A stretch of DNA of 64,000 nt from Moniliella sp. 'wahieum' (Eukaryota > Basidiomycota > Moniliellomycetes > Moniliellales > Moniliellaceae), in contig RSEE01000010.1 of NCBI GenBank assembly GCA_003971905.1, positions 62,001 through 126,000 on the forward strand. Reading direction: 5' to 3'. A program made the translations under genes and the position numbers. Below the pieces are notes generated by a model. That model ran no database searches. It was not told where the DNA came from and worked only from the letters and a program-made list of their open reading frames with translations. Every line of letters begins with the position of its first letter. The first letter of the stretch is position 1. Below are positions 1-11,967 of this stretch, piece by piece.

Positions 1-1582
1 CGCGAGTGGGCGTGTGCACGCTCGTATGGCCTCGGTACCCTCCTCCCCTGGGACAAGCGGTATCTGATCGAGTCCTTGTCGGATAGCACGATCTACATGG
101 CCTACTACACGGTCGCCTACCTCTTGCAGGGGCACACGCTTGCGGGCCATGGGTCGGGGCGAGAAGGAGAGGCACCGGGTCCCCTTGGTATTCGCCCGGA
201 AGACATGACGGACCAAGTGTGGGAGTACATCTTTGCCGACGGTCCTGTTCCCGAGGGGAAAATCTCCGTGGAGGCACTGGACCGCCTCCGAAGCGAGTTC
301 CGCTACTGGTACCCTGTTGATCTCCGGAGCAGCGGCAAGGATCTGATTGGCAACCACATGACCTTCAGCCTCTTTACGCATGCCGAGATGTTCCCGCCGT
401 CTCAATGGCCGAAAGGAATGCGGGCCAATGGCCACCTCCTGTTGAACGGAGAAAAGATGTCCAAGTCCAAAGGAAATGCACTGACGCTGGGACAAGGGGT
501 GGAAAAGTTTGGTGCGGATGCTATGCGCCTTGCTCTTGCTGACGCCGGGGACGGCATTGACGATGCCAACTTTGAAGAGCAACAAGCCAATGCCAACATT
601 CTGCGTCTGCACACGTTGATGGAATGGGCCACGGCGAGCACGGCCGGCCAAGGGGCCGGGATGAGGCAAAGCCGTCTCACGCCCCCGTTGGAGCGCGAGG
701 CTGCATTCTGGGACGAATGTTTCCAAGCCGAGATGGATTTATTGACCACGCTAGCCCACCAGGCATACACCGACTGCCTGTACCAGCAGGCCAACAAGGC
801 GGCGTGGTATGGGATGCTCGGCGCGCGGGATGCGTACCGCGATGCGGTGACGGGGGCAGGAGAGCAGGCTGGACCAGGTATGCGAGCCGACTTGGTTCAC
901 GCCTGGATTGCCCGCTTGGCCATTGTGGCTTCGCCCATCATCCCTCATCTGGCCGAACACCTCTGGAGTGACGTTCTGGCGCGCCCGACCAGTATCCAGC
1001 AGGCTCGCTGGCCCTTGGTGCCTCTCCATGGGCCCGAGGCTGCGCATCGACGAGCCGTGCTGGCCCGGCTCTCCTTTGTCCGTGCGGTGACGCGCCAGGC
1101 TCGTCTGCTCTTTACCAGTCCTATGAAAGAACGTCTGGGCCTCGACCTGTCCCAGCCGACGGAGCTGGTGGTGCTCTACGCGGCCGAAGTCCCCAGGTGG
1201 CAACGGTCGGTAGTGAGTGTTCTTGGCAAGCACGTCACGGCCCAGGGCACCTTGGACGCAGCGGCGGCTAAAAAAGACTTAGGTCGCCAGGGCTTGCTAC
1301 GGGATAAGCGGGTTCATGCGTTCCTTACTCAACTTCAGGTATGTCCTTGTCGCTTTTGCCTTTTCGCATTTTTCTTAGGCGCAGCTAACACGACACCAGA
1401 CCACCGTCGCAACGTACGGGCCCGACGTACTGCACGAGGTGGAGGAAGGAAAAAATACGCTCGATGAAGGTACAACGCTCGAGACGGTGCGTGCCTACTT
1501 GATGCGCCAGCTGTCGGTCGCCCGCGTTCGTCTGCTGCCAGTAAAAGACGACCGTGTTTGTCCCGAGGACGGGGAGCGGTAG
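1..1582 (+). CDS. LRS1: Cytosolic leucyl-tRNA synthetase, 3' part
   Basis: Charges tRNA-Leu with leucine in the cytosol (class I synthetase). The gene enters from the left edge already in frame (REWACARSYGLGTLLPWD at nt 1-51), so the N-terminal Rossmann half and most of the editing domain lie outside. Seen here: the catalytic region STIYMAYYTVAYLL, then DLRSSGKDLIGNHM, the class I signature KMSKS at nt 454-468, and the helical anticodon-binding domain. Exon 1 ends at 1338; an intron 1339-1399 (GTATGT donor, CTAAC branch, CAG acceptor) joins in phase 0 to a last exon 1400-1582 of 60 codons ending in TAG. Reading straight through the intron would give a false 463-residue end. No frame breaks. 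It is the archaeal/eukaryal cytosolic type (C-terminal extension after the anticodon domain), not the mitochondrial enzyme. It converges on KCS1 about 1 kb downstream. Confidence 0.93.
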
Positions 1583-2616
1583 ATGCTACGATCGAGGCGC
1601 AGAGCAAGCGCGCACTCCCCAGTCAGCCAGTAGTGATCGTGCAACATCTAACCAAAACCAAATGATGCATCTTACGCCGTACGCAGTCAGCGGCTAGTAG
1701 CACGTACCCGAGATGCGTAGGCCGCCACTTTCCTGCCAGGCTGACTGAGACTTGTGTAGTGCGCACCTTGATCCGCTCCACCTCTTGGGCAGGTGGAAGA
1801 GCAGCGATGGTGCGAAGGCGACATAACATGAGGCAAGGTCATCAAGCTTGTGGGCCTTCGGCAACTAGCGGGCTTGCGCACTATACTTCTGCGTAACGCA
1901 CGTGGGCACGTGGGACAATCTCTTTCGTCCTCGGCCAGAGGCAGACGCACCACCCTGGTCCCTCCCGACAGAGGAACAGTGGGAGGCAACGAGGGTAAAG
2001 GGACAAGGGAGTGACGGGGTAACTACTAGGTATTATCTGCAGCTATGACCTTCACAGCACACGCCAGGGCGGACCACACTCAGGATGCAGTCCGACATCC
2101 CAGAGGGAGCACAGTGGGGACCAATGACCAATGACCAATGAACAATAACAGGAATAACCAGCAAAAGGAAAAAGAAAAGGAAAAAGACCAAGGGACGCGG
2201 CGTTAGCCTACCAGGTACTAGTATTAGTACTGCTAGTAGGACAGGCACCGAACGAGACCAACGGGGCAGCCGAACGCCAATGGCAGGTGGGCACAGCGCA
2301 GGTCGGGATGGATGGAAGGAGGATGGATGGATGATCGATGATGCAGGGCCAAAAGGGGGGCCAAGGAGATTGTCTACTGCGTGATGCGGGACGCAGGTGC
2401 GGGATGAGGAATAGATACGGGCGAGGCACACTAGGAGCGAGTAGCGACGCCAGGAAGGGCGGATGGATGGATGGGTGGGGCGTTGGATCCTTAAACGACA
2501 GAAGAGGGGTAGAGGGGGGAGGAGAAAAGGCAACCAAGGCGACTCAGGTACTCAGGTACTCAAGTACGGGTACGGGTACGGGTACGAGTCCACGTATCGT
2601 TCTGCGCGCTCATCGA
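1583..2616. other. Intergenic between convergent LRS1 and KCS1
   Basis: No gene seen. Holds the 3' UTRs of two convergent genes, purine-rich stretches near 2150-2200, and at about 2547-2590 a short imperfect tandem tract of GGTACT then GGGTAC units just beyond the KCS1 stop. Open frames here are GC-rich chance frames without family resemblance. Confidence 0.6.
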
Positions 2617-5600
2617 TCATTGGCAGTCGGCAGTCAGCGCGCTGGGGACGGACGAGGAGGCTTGCGTTTGTACGACCGAAGCGGACCTGGACGGTGCGTT
2701 TGCGCGTGCCATACGGTCGAGGATTTCCTTATCTGAGACGTAGCCTTCCTCGCCTCGTGGCGAGGAGCGGGCCGGGCCAAAAATGTCGTCAAACACGTTG
2801 GCGTCCGGAGCGAGCAGGGGGCCGAGATCGGCCCTGGCCGCCGCGGCGTCCACGATGGCGCGAGCATGGGGCGGGAGAGCGCTGAGGGCGCGGGAGTGGG
2901 TGCGGGAGCGGGTGCGACGCGACGAGGTGCGCAATAGACTTGGGTCCAGCTGGGTGAGCGCGGTTTGGCGCGCAGCTTGGATGCGCGCTTGTCGCTCGGT
3001 CTCCCAGATAGCTTCAAATGTCGCCGTTAGATTTTTCAAGCCCCAGAGGTAGCCTGAATCGGGTCCATCGGGATGCGAGGGAGCAAAGCGGACCAAAGGG
3101 CGAGCGAGCCATTCGGCATGCGCCTCCTCTTCCACCGCATCCTGCGCCTCGTACAACGCTTCTTTATCGGTATACAAGTCGGCCTGGGCGAACCAGGGCC
3201 AAGCTTCCCGCTCCTCTTTCTCCTTCTCCTTCTCCTTGTCCGATTGATGCGCCCAAGGCGAAACGAATTCCTCTCCGGGCATACGATAGTCTTTCCCTGT
3301 CGTCGAGTGAGCAAAATCAATGATGCGAATCTTCATCTCGCCCCGATGAGGTTTGGCATGGGAATGAGAATGAGAATGGTGGTGGTGCGCGCTGCCTGGG
3401 CGCGGGGCGGTGGTACGCGCGCCAGGGACGGTCCAAGCTGGAGGCACGCCCGCTCGGCCTTCGCGCACGCGCCGCTCAAAGTGGTTCATCAGGCGCTCCT
3501 GAGCCGCACAGTCGCCATCGTAGATAAACAAGAGCGAGGAGGCGTAAAAGCGGTAACCCGGAAGCTGGTGAACGATGCGAGCCAACTGACGCAACTGCGC
3601 AACGATGCCCGGTACATGGTGAATGAGGAGGGGCGTACCATTGTGCACAAACTGTGCCAAGGCCGACTGGAACTCGGACGGGCGCACGGTACGGCCATAG
3701 TACTTGTCCTGGAACAGGTAGCTCAAGCTTGCACTGTTGAACACTTGCATCCCACAGATTCTCGCTCCGTGGGAGCGCGTCGTTGTCGCGGCCGCCTTGG
3801 ACGACTGCGAGGCACGCTTGGCGTCCGTCGCATCCAGGCTGTATTGCCGCATGCCCATCTTAAGGTCCAGCACGCACGGAGAGCGCAACCGACCCGTCAG
3901 ATCCTCCATCACAAGAAAATAGCCGGATCGAAGTAGCTTCTCGTTCCCCCCAGCATCGAGGAAAGCAAGGTGACCTTCTTCCCCCTTGACTTCATCCGAC
4001 ACTCCATGGCAGATCGGCTCCCCCTCGTCCGCCTTGGCTTCCACCGGGACCAAGTTGGCTCGTGACCGAGGCGGCGTGGACACGCCCTCAAGCTCATGGA
4101 GATCGTCCATCTCGAACAGATCATCGTGCCCATTTGCTGCCCTCGTCAGCTCGGTTCCTTTGTCCGCTTCGACACTCGGCAGATGTGAAGGAGGGGACGC
4201 GGGAGAGCGAGGACAAGTAGGAAGAAGGTCCCTCGTGGGCCGCGGGTGGGAGAGGTATACCGAGCGGCGAAGAGGGCCGAGCCTGGGACTCGTGGGTGCA
4301 GAAGGATTGGGAGAACGGATGGAGACGTTGGACGAAGCAGGGGTGAGAGGGGGGGGGGGGAAGGCGGGACAGGCCTGCGGGGGGAGGGGTGGTGTGTCTC
4401 ATTCTGTGCTCGCCTGCCACACGCGCATTGCGCTCGATCGATTGAGACCGCGGTGTCAATCCGGGCCGGGTGGAAGAATTGGAACGGGAGTGGCTGCAGC
4501 CAGTGCGGGAAGAGCGAGTGCGACGACGAGCGCGGCAGTCGGGGTGTCCCGCAGATTGGAGGCTGAAAAGACCTCACGCAGGACCTGAGCTTGCAATCGT
4601 CGATTGACCGCGGTGCTCCCGCGACCAAAAACGCAGGTCTGACTCCCAGGTGGATGGAGATTACTGGGTGTGCCAGGGGTCGAAGGGAGAGAAGGAACAC
4701 CAGGGCTCATCGCAGCAAGGTCAGTGCCCAACCCCAGTGAGAGGCGGAGGGGGGTGTGGGGTACCGAGCACTGCCTCCCCTCGTTCCGGGCAGGAGAACG
4801 ATGTATACGAGGAGAACTGGCAGGGGCGGCGGGAGAGTGAGGGCAGCTGGAAAAGGGGGAACGAGGGCGCCGGCCAGTTCGAGGATCCAAGTCAGAAAGA
4901 ACATCCGAGTCATAGCTTCGGCTTGCCCCATAAGATGTGCTCAGGTGCCTGCCAGAGGGCCAGGGATGGCCAGGGGGGGAATGAGCATGGGTGCGGGAGT
5001 GTACACGGGAATGTTCGAGAGCCCAAAGTGTAGGAAGAGGAGAATGGGACCGATTTCCACCGTGTTCCCCGTCGGTGCCCAGTACCCACTCAGGCATCAG
5101 ATGCCGGTTCATCTCCACTGCCACTTCAGGCACCTCCGCATCCTCCATGTTCTGTCCCTTGAAAATCTTGCGCTTTGGGGGTAAGCCAGGGGTACCGGGC
5201 TGAGTCGATGGGGTACCTTGGTGGTGAGGAACAGGGCTCGAAGTAGGGCCCTGGGCGTTGAGTGAGGTGGACGGAGAAGAATTGCCAGTGGTGGAGGGAG
5301 GTTGCTCATCCTGGCCCACAGGTCGGAAGGAGACATTGAGCACGCCCAGGTAGCGCGGTACGAAACGAAGGAGTTGGCGCCCACTGAGTTCGAGCGACTC
5401 GTAGAACTGGTTTCTCCCGTGACACGAGCGGCTTGCACACCGCATGGCTCGAAAATTGGAAAATGGAGCTGTGCCCGCCAACTTGGTTGTAGAATGGTTG
5501 GAGCTGAATGACCGTCGGCAGCTGTCGGGTTTGGTCCCCATCCTCATCCACAGATGCGCTCTGGTCCGAAAGCGGAAGCGAAGACCCACCTCCCCCGCGA

Positions 5601-6878
5601 AGAGAGGAGCTGGTACCCCTCGGATCCCCCCCAAGCCCTCGGCGGTAGCAGACGGAATGGAGATGGAAGGAGTTTGGGACGCGGCAGGGGCAGTTTGCTC
5701 ATCCTCTGGCTCATTCACGGCATCATCATCATCATCATCATCATCATCTCCAGTGCCACTAGAGAAACTGTCGGTGTCAGAATAGACAGAGGAAGAGAGC
5801 TCTGTGTCTGTAGTTGATAGGGCATGTTCGGGAACCTGAGCGTGGGCACGGCCAAAATCAGGAGATGGTAAAGTCGGGGAGTGGGCTGGGTATGTGGGAC
5901 AGGCGGGCGCGGTGGGCTCCCGTGGGGCGAAGGTGGTGGATCGCGCGTCTCGTCAGGAGGAGAGCGAATGAGGGAGACGAGCTCTGGGTTGGCTTGGCCG
6001 AGAAGGGCCAGAGGGGTGGCAGGCTGTGCCGAGAGGGGCGGTGATGCCAACTGTACAGAACGACGGTGAGGAGGGTCGACGGGTGTGCGGGTGAGGTGAG
6101 CTTGCGGTTGAGACTGGGCGGGCATAGCTGCGTTTCCTGGCCTGTCCTTGATGTGTTTTGTGGAAGCGGAGCTGGAGAACAGCTGGAGGGAGACCGAGGC
6201 CTTGCGCCCTGGGGCATGCACCGCCGGGGGGGCAGTGCCATGCCATAGTCTGCTGGCGCAGTGGGTGCAGCATGCGTGCAACTGGGAGATCGGGACTCGA
6301 GACGGGGACCAGGCGAGAGCGGATCTGGCGGAGCCGAAGTGGATGCGGTGGAGGCGGGCTTGGACGCACTCATGCGTACGCGTGGAGAGCGCACCAGGCT
6401 GCCGTCTGCCTGCCGGCCTGTGGGGGTGGGCTCCATTCAACCACGGGTTCCCACGACGGCTGGACCGAAGAGGTGCCGGCCGCCTTGGAGGTGGACGCTG
6501 CTGGGGGAGGAGGCCCAGACGCAGGGTTGAGGAGGCGAGGAAGTGGTAGGGAAGGCGGATGTGGAAGGCGCTGGGCGCGGTGCCGGCATGGGTCGGGGGG
6601 ACAGAGTGGTGGGGACAGATGGGGGTTCAGAGGGAGCCGTTTCGGGTGGGGCGATCGACTGGGCTGAGGCTGCAAGAAGGAGGGTGCTGCGGGGAGAGCA
6701 AAGGATGGGGGCGCGGATGCGGATGCGGCTGATGTTGATGCCGGTGGGGACACGGCTGCAGCGGCCGGGCGGCGCGCGTGGCGGCGGACGGCGGAAGAGG
6801 CCGGGGGCTCATGGGATGGGGGTGGCCATGTAGACGGGGGGAGGGGGAGGGCGAAGTGGTGGTGGAGGTGCTGGCCAA
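2617..6878 (-). CDS. KCS1: Inositol hexakisphosphate kinase (KCS1-like)
   Basis: Phosphorylates InsP6 (and InsP5) to diphosphoinositol phosphates, which control phosphate and stress signalling. The kinase core is clear. Near nt 5410-5500 the N-lobe reads QVGGHSSIFQFSSHAVCKPL, followed by NQFYESLELSGRQLLRFVP. The IPK signature PCVLDLKMG is at about 3853-3879, an SSLLFIYDGD segment follows, and IIDFAH, the late metal-binding motif, lies near 3310-3330. Upstream is the long low-complexity N-terminal extension usual in fungal Kcs1, including nine Asp codons (GAT run at about 5718-5746). The C-terminus ends TADCQ at 2617. The N-lobe changes frame once at about 5411-5416 within an A/T run, and the joint near 4400-4460 is also unclear (intron or indel). 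The start is uncertain: ATGs at 6878, 6753 and 6436 are all possible. Identity is secure, boundaries are not. Confidence 0.85.
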
Positions 6879-7396
6879 GAGATGGGGATGGTGCCGGCGG
6901 AGGTGGTGGTGATGGCGAAGAACGCGGTCGGGGCGAGCCGCTCGGGAAATCTCCCGAGTTTCACGCCGCCGGCAATCGTTAATCGTCGATCATCAATCAC
7001 CGATCGACCAAAGCCAATCGTCAATCGGACAACACCAACCTGTCACATGTCACATGTCACACGCATCCCACCAGTGTCGGATGCTGCGCTTGACGGCTGC
7101 ACTCCCCCGCGGCGCACACTGCCCGGCCGCCTCGCATCCTGGCGCTGTCCCCCCGCACCGCGCCAGTCTCCTGCGCGCACAGGCCCCCCGACCGCATCGG
7201 AATGGTCTGAATCTGAACGTAGCCGACATCCGTCATTGCTTGCTCCACATCCATTCGCCAACTTCTGCCGTCCGCTCTCCGACGCATCCACACCCCATCC
7301 ACACCCCTCCACACCCCATCCACACCCCATCCACAGCCCCATCAGGCTTCACCCTCCTCCTCGCCCCCCTCCTGCGCGCCAGGCCCACCGCCAGGG
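6879..7396. other. Intergenic/promoter of KCS1, 3' flank of ALG14
   Basis: No gene supported. At about 6977-7027 it has several overlapping copies of a CGATCATC/CGATTGGC-like element (AATCGTCGATCATCAATCACC), and at 7041-7062 a doublet of CACATGTCA. A CCACACCCCAT(C) minisatellite of about five units lies at 7289-7340. The first two are plausible promoter elements of KCS1, transcribed leftwards. Confidence 0.5.
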
Positions 7397-8464
7397 CTAC
7401 ACGAGCCACCCCAAGCACTCTGCCTCCTCCCCCGGCCCATCGGCCAGCCGCAGCGCCAGGTTGGGCCACTGCACCACAAACCGATCCACCAGCGGCCGCA
7501 CCAGCTTGCCCGTCACACTCAGCGTCTCCACCCGCGCAAACGACTCGACGTATACCAGCCGGGGCGAATTGCGGCCCAGCACCTGTACAGGTCAGTCCAG
7601 TCCAGATCAGTACCCTGCTCCTGCCTTGCCCATGCGCAACAAGCGTGCGTGTGTGCAACGTACCCGCAGCAGATAGGTGGCCGCCACCAGCGGCACACAT
7701 GTCCCTGGCCCATTCATCAGCACCACCTCCATCTCTGGCCCGGGGCCCAGGACGAGCCAGGCCGCAGCGCTGAACGAGTACAAGGCTGTGATGGGTGTTG
7801 TCCACCACGATTGCCCCACCTTTCGCGCGCGGGGCAACGTGATGATGCGGTACGGCGGGGACGCGCGTGTCTCCGCGGGGACCTGCTGGGAGGTCTGTGT
7901 CGTGGCCTCCTGTGTGGGCCGCGCTCCTGCCCGCGCCTTCTCCGCCTCGTGAGCCTTTCCCACGCTCAGCTCGTCCCCTCCCGAAACGAGGTAGGTCCGG
8001 GGCGAATAGCGTTCAGAGGGCAGAGCGGCCGCCATCTGGAGCAGCTCAGCCGTGTGGCCGCCCGAACCGAGGAAGAAGGCGATGGACGCGGGGCGGGTGC
8101 GGGGCCGGGGCGGGGACGTGGGCCGCTTTGTGCCCGTCCGGCTGGGACGGAGGCTCCATGCCCGCCATGCAACTGCAAGCACAAGGAAGACGCCTCCCAG
8201 TGCGCCGAGGAAGAGGGTGAAGAGGACGCTGCGGAGCAACGGGCCGTGGGCGTGCACCCATGCGCCCACTGCGGCCGAGCACAGCACGATCCATGCCCTG
8301 AGCTGGACCGCGCGCGCTTGCATCCACTGCTCGCCCACCCTAGGGATGGAGGGAACGAACGGCTTGGGCATTGGGGTAGACACGCCCGGCAGAGGCGTGG
8401 GGGGAAGCGCAGGTGGCAGTGGCGGTGGTGGTGGTCGTAGTGGGCGCTGGGCCAGCAGAAGCAT
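7397..8464 (-). CDS. ALG14: UDP-GlcNAc transferase subunit ALG14
   Basis: Membrane anchor of the Alg13/Alg14 enzyme that adds the second GlcNAc to dolichol-PP-GlcNAc on the cytosolic ER face, early in N-glycan assembly. Exon 1 is 7664-8464 and exon 2 is 7397-7582, with intron 7583-7663 (GTACGT donor, CTGAC branch, TACAG acceptor, phase 0); 328 residues. An N-terminal hydrophobic segment (LLRSVLFTLFLGALGGVFLV, about residues 77-96) is the membrane anchor. The family signature FLGSGGHTAELLQM follows, then a Rossmann-like domain, and exon 2 carries YVESFARVETLS, TGK and QWP, the conserved Alg14 end. An insert of about 35 charged residues (KAHEAEKARAGARP) lies between strands, longer than in yeast. 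The reading frame is clean. It is divergent from VIP1 across about 390 bp. Confidence 0.92.
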
Positions 8465-8854
8465 CGGATCGAGGCCAGCCGCACGAGAGAGAGGGGCAGG
8501 TGGTCCGCGCTCCTGAACATTTCAGGGTATGACGCATGCATCACGTGCCGCCTCGGCCGCACCAAAGCAGTCGCCGTCGCCGAGTGTGGTGCAGTGCGGG
8601 CCGAGGGGGGCGATGTGGCGCAGCGGGGGGCGCCGCGTGTCAGTGGCGCTGTGCGGCGCTGTGGGCAACCCTATTCGCGCCTCGGCCCTCCAGGCTGGCG
8701 TCACGCGTCATGCGTCACCCGTCATCACGGAGGCTGGGGCTCAGGCGCCCAGGTTAGGCCCCTGCGAGGGCAAGCATGTGCTGGGCCTGCCCGCCCTTGC
8801 GCCGGTTGCTGCTTGCTCGCCCCTCCCGCCACCACCACCACCACCACCACCACC
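8465..8854. promoter_or_regulatory. Divergent promoter ALG14 / VIP1
   Basis: Shared 5' region of two divergent genes. Contains GACGCATGCATCACGTG near 8530-8546 (CACGTG E-box core), repeats of GCGTCATGCGTCACC around 8700-8720, and a CCACCA run (8829-8854) directly before the VIP1 ATG. No separate gene seen. Confidence 0.45.
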
Positions 8855-9743
8855 ATGCCCGCCACCACCGTCGAGGTCGACAACCTCGCCCCCGGCACCA
8901 CCGAGCAGGCGCTGCACGAGTTCTTCTCCTTCTGCGGCACCATCCAGCACATCGCCCTCGCCCCCCCCCGCAGCGCCAAAGTCACCTTTGCCAACCCCGA
9001 GTCCGCCAGCAACGCCGCCATGTGCGTTCTCCTCTTGTCCTGGTGCCGAGTGAGTGTGCCGATGCTGACCCTGCTTGCTTGCATCCAGGCTGAATGGCGG
9101 CACGCTCAACGACGCGGTCATCTCCATCGGCCCGCCGGAGGGGCTCTCGCCCCGCCCGGCCGAGACGCAGGAGCACGCCCGCCAGGAGGACAAGCCCAAG
9201 ACGGCGATTGTGGCCGAGTACCTGGCGGCGGGGTACAAGTTGTCGGATGACATTGCCAAGCGTGCTCTGGAGCTGGACCAGAAGAACGGGTACTCGACCA
9301 AGTTCTATGCGTTCCTCTCCAGCCTGGACCACAAGCTAGGGGCCAAAACGGGCGGTGCCGAGCGCGAGAAAGGCGAAAAGGGAGTGAGTAGCCCCGAACC
9401 CTCGTTTGTGGCCAACGTGCAGAACAAGTGGAACGAGCAATTGCAGGACCCGAACTCGCTTGCCTCGCACGCCCAGGGTCACGCAAGCGCGGCGTGGTCC
9501 AAGCTCGGCTCCTATTACACCAAGGCGGCCAACCATCCGCAGATTCATCAATTTTACACCGACACCAGTCGGACAGTGCAGGACGTGCAGCGGGAAGCTC
9601 AGCGCATTGCTCAAGACAAATACGGCATCACCCACCGCCACCACTTGCATCAGCTCTTCTCGGCTGCCCCTGCTGTTGACGCTCGTCCTGCGCGGGAGGC
9701 GCCCGGTAAAGCGGGGATCAGCTGGATGCTGACCCTACTCTAG
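8855..9743 (+). CDS. VIP1-like RRM protein
   Basis: Fungal RNA-binding protein of the S. pombe Vip1 family, function poorly known. Exon 1 is 8855-9021 and exon 2 is 9089-9743, with a 67-nt intron (GTGCGT donor, GCTGACC branch, CCAG acceptor) that splits an ATG codon; 273 residues. The N-terminus is a short RRM (TTVEVDNLAPGTTEQALHEF, then KVTFANPESASNAAM as RNP-like strands). The second half is the family-specific helical region: AIVAEYLAAGYKLSDDIAKR, a FVANVQNKWNEQL segment, YYTKAANHPQIHQFY, and VQDVQREAQRIAQDK. The ATG at 8855 follows a CCACCA tract and begins the RRM. The extreme C-terminus after DKYGITH is not family-like and overlaps the probable start of the next gene, so the true stop may be earlier. 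Confidence 0.85.
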
Positions 9744-11000
9744 TGAGCGTGTTGGTGGGCACGAGCGCCCATGGGGATGTTCCCGCTGCCGCCATCGCCG
9801 GTGGCCAGGCTCCCAAACCAGGGCAAGAGTCGTACATCCAGGCGCATATGGCAAGCGAGCACCACATCAATGCGTTTGACCTCGGTTCGTTCTTTGCGTT
9901 GCACGATCTCAACCGAGACGGTGTCTGGGACCGGTCAGAGGTGGAGGCGATCTACGGTGTGCACCACAGCATGTCCATCAAGCACTCGCCTACCGCTGAG
10001 ATTCACGACGCCAAAGCCGACACGATTGTCAAAGAGGTGTTTAGCCGGTTGGACTTGAACCACGACGCTATGATTTCCAAGAGCGAGTTTCTCAAGGGCG
10101 GGGTGGAAGCCTTGCCCACCTTCAAACAGTTTGGCATCGGGGTACTGGGGCACCACTATGACCCCGAATCCGAGTTCTTTGTCCACCACGAAGAGAAGTA
10201 CCACAGTTCTCCCGAGACGCAGAAGGACGAGGCGTACACCCACCCGGAAGACATGCAGCACTTCCGTTCGCACGAAAAGATCGAGGCTGAGGAGGAGAGG
10301 CGGGAGCGCAAGGCCGAAGGGCTCCCGTCGCACGAGGAAGAGGCCCGTTTGCGCGCCCAAGCTGCCAGCAAAGGGGAACAGTACGTGTCGGAGTACGAGC
10401 AGCGCCAAAAGCCCACCGATACGTCCTTCCATCACGTGGACCAAGATGCTTACTATGGTGGCTACGCCCAAGACGAGGCGCAGTCGGAGCAACATGTTTT
10501 CCGTGGGCCTGGCGGCCAACACGTAGTGAAGAGCGCCAAGGAGAACGCTGGCCACGCCCAAAACGTGGGGGAGCGGTTGCCCGGAGAAACAGGGGAAGGG
10601 TACGACCTGCGGAAGAACGTGTACGATGCCCGGTTGAAGGCCGCTGCGTATTTCGACCAGCTCGAGAGAGATCAAAAGGCACGAGTGGCCCAGGCGGCGG
10701 GACGGGTGAAGAACAGGCTGGGGAGAGCGACGAGGCCTTTCTCCAACGTTTGAATCAGGCCAAACGGGAAGCTGCAGGCGCTGGCGTCAAGGGCATGCCT
10801 CGCTCGAATGAGGATAGGAGCCGGATGCGGAACGGGCCTCCGAAAAAGGTATGTTTCTGTTTCTGTTTCTGTTTCTGTGTCTGTGCTGTGTTCTCTCACA
10901 AAGAGGGTTCGGGTGGCTGACCGGATCCGATATGTAGTTCCCCCCCTTGGGCGCAGAGCCAAGTCGGATGAAGAAGGGATCCTACTTTGGCGAATTTTGA
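9725..11000 (+). CDS. SSP120: EF-hand protein, SSP120/nucleobindin-like
   Basis: Probable secretory-pathway calcium-binding protein related to yeast Ssp120. Features in order: a hydrophobic start at 9725 (MLTLL, then SVLVG and TSAHGD), best read as a signal peptide with one base missing near 9740; a conserved HMASEHHINAFDLGSFF block; EF-hand 1 (LHDLNRDGVWDRSEVE); EF-hand 2 (RLDLNHDAMISKSEFL); then a charged, His-rich tail (ESEFFVHHEEKYH, THPEDMQHF). The frame that stops at 10753 ends abnormally. The other frame continues from about 10675 with GESDEAFLQRLNQAKREAAG, ends exon 1 at 10848, has an intron 10849-10937 made largely of TTTCTG repeats, and a final exon 10938-11000 (FPPLGAEPSRMKKGSYFGEF). 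So two single-base frame changes are inferred, one at each end. Without the signal peptide, ATG 9848 would be the next start. Confidence 0.8.
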
Positions 11001-11967
11001 AGGGCGTGCGGCGGTCGAGCCCACACGGCAGGACCGTGGCTCCTGCCCACATTTTGCAAGAAACGCATTGGCACCTGACCATATTCATACCCCGTTTGGG
11101 CCGGTTTTATCTGACCGAATCATTCATTCGTATCATTACGTTCTATCTATCGTCCATCCACATCGGCCGACACATACTAGACTTGCTTTGTTCCTCGTTA
11201 TCATTTCCAGAGAGACGGAGACAGATTCACTTCGTTCTCGTTGCCCTCTTCTTCCTCTTCGTCTTCTCTTCTTCTTCGTACTGAAGGAGGGGTAGAATGG
11301 AGGATGTGGTTCTGAGGGGGGGTACAGGAGGCTATTTGAGAAGGGTAGGGCCTTATATAGCCGAGGTACAGGGGAACAGAGAGAGCGTCCGGGCGGATAA
11401 GATGGGTGACGCGTGATGCAGGATAGTGTGATCGGGGCATCGCCCCAACACTTCGTTCTCTCTGTCCTCTTCGTTCTCTCCGTTCTCTTCGTCATATTCG
11501 TAGTCGCGACAGTCGTCATTTAGTAGTAGTCATCTCGATCTTCCGCCAGATATGGCGAGCGACTGATATGTTTTCCGCATACTCCAGGAAACAGCAAAAA
11601 GCCAGAGGATGAACTCTTGCGGCTGTTTCACGTACATCGCAGGGTGCGCAGACCGCTCAATACGATTGTGTCGTCACCGACACGGTGCAGAGCCAGCAGA
11701 TCTATAAAAAAGACAGAAATTGTTCGAGTTTGTATACGTAGTACTACGTAGCCACAGGTACACATACAGTAGGAAGAACCATATAATCGAAAAAGGAAGA
11801 AGAGGAGTGCATATCTCGGACAGTTTTCTGCATATACAAAATCCACAGTGAGATGCCTCCTCCTGCGAGAGACAGGAGACACAATGTAGTGTGCGTGAGG
11901 ATCATGCGCACAGCACGACACATAAGATAGACTGAGAGACACGAAGGAGCCCGCTCTCTACTGCCGC
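11001..11967. other. Intergenic, 3' flanks of SSP120 and a secreted-protein gene
   Basis: Convergent genes share this region. It has CT-rich CTTCTTCCTC tracts at about 11240-11275 and 11450-11495 and is otherwise ordinary. The 104-codon frame at 11628-11942 on the minus strand has no recognisable family, and I do not call it. Confidence 0.5.

Noticed and set aside
76-1467. LeuRS ending at 1467 in a continuous frame
   Set aside because: The tail after 1338 reads through a clear intron; the spliced frame ends cleanly at 1582.
9743-10753. SSP120 starting at GTG 9743 and stopping at 10753
   Set aside because: No ATG at 9743; the signal peptide begins at 9725 and the conserved C-terminus continues in the other frame to 11000.
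11628-11942. Minus-strand 104-codon frame
   Set aside because: In the 3' flank of two convergent genes, no conserved features.
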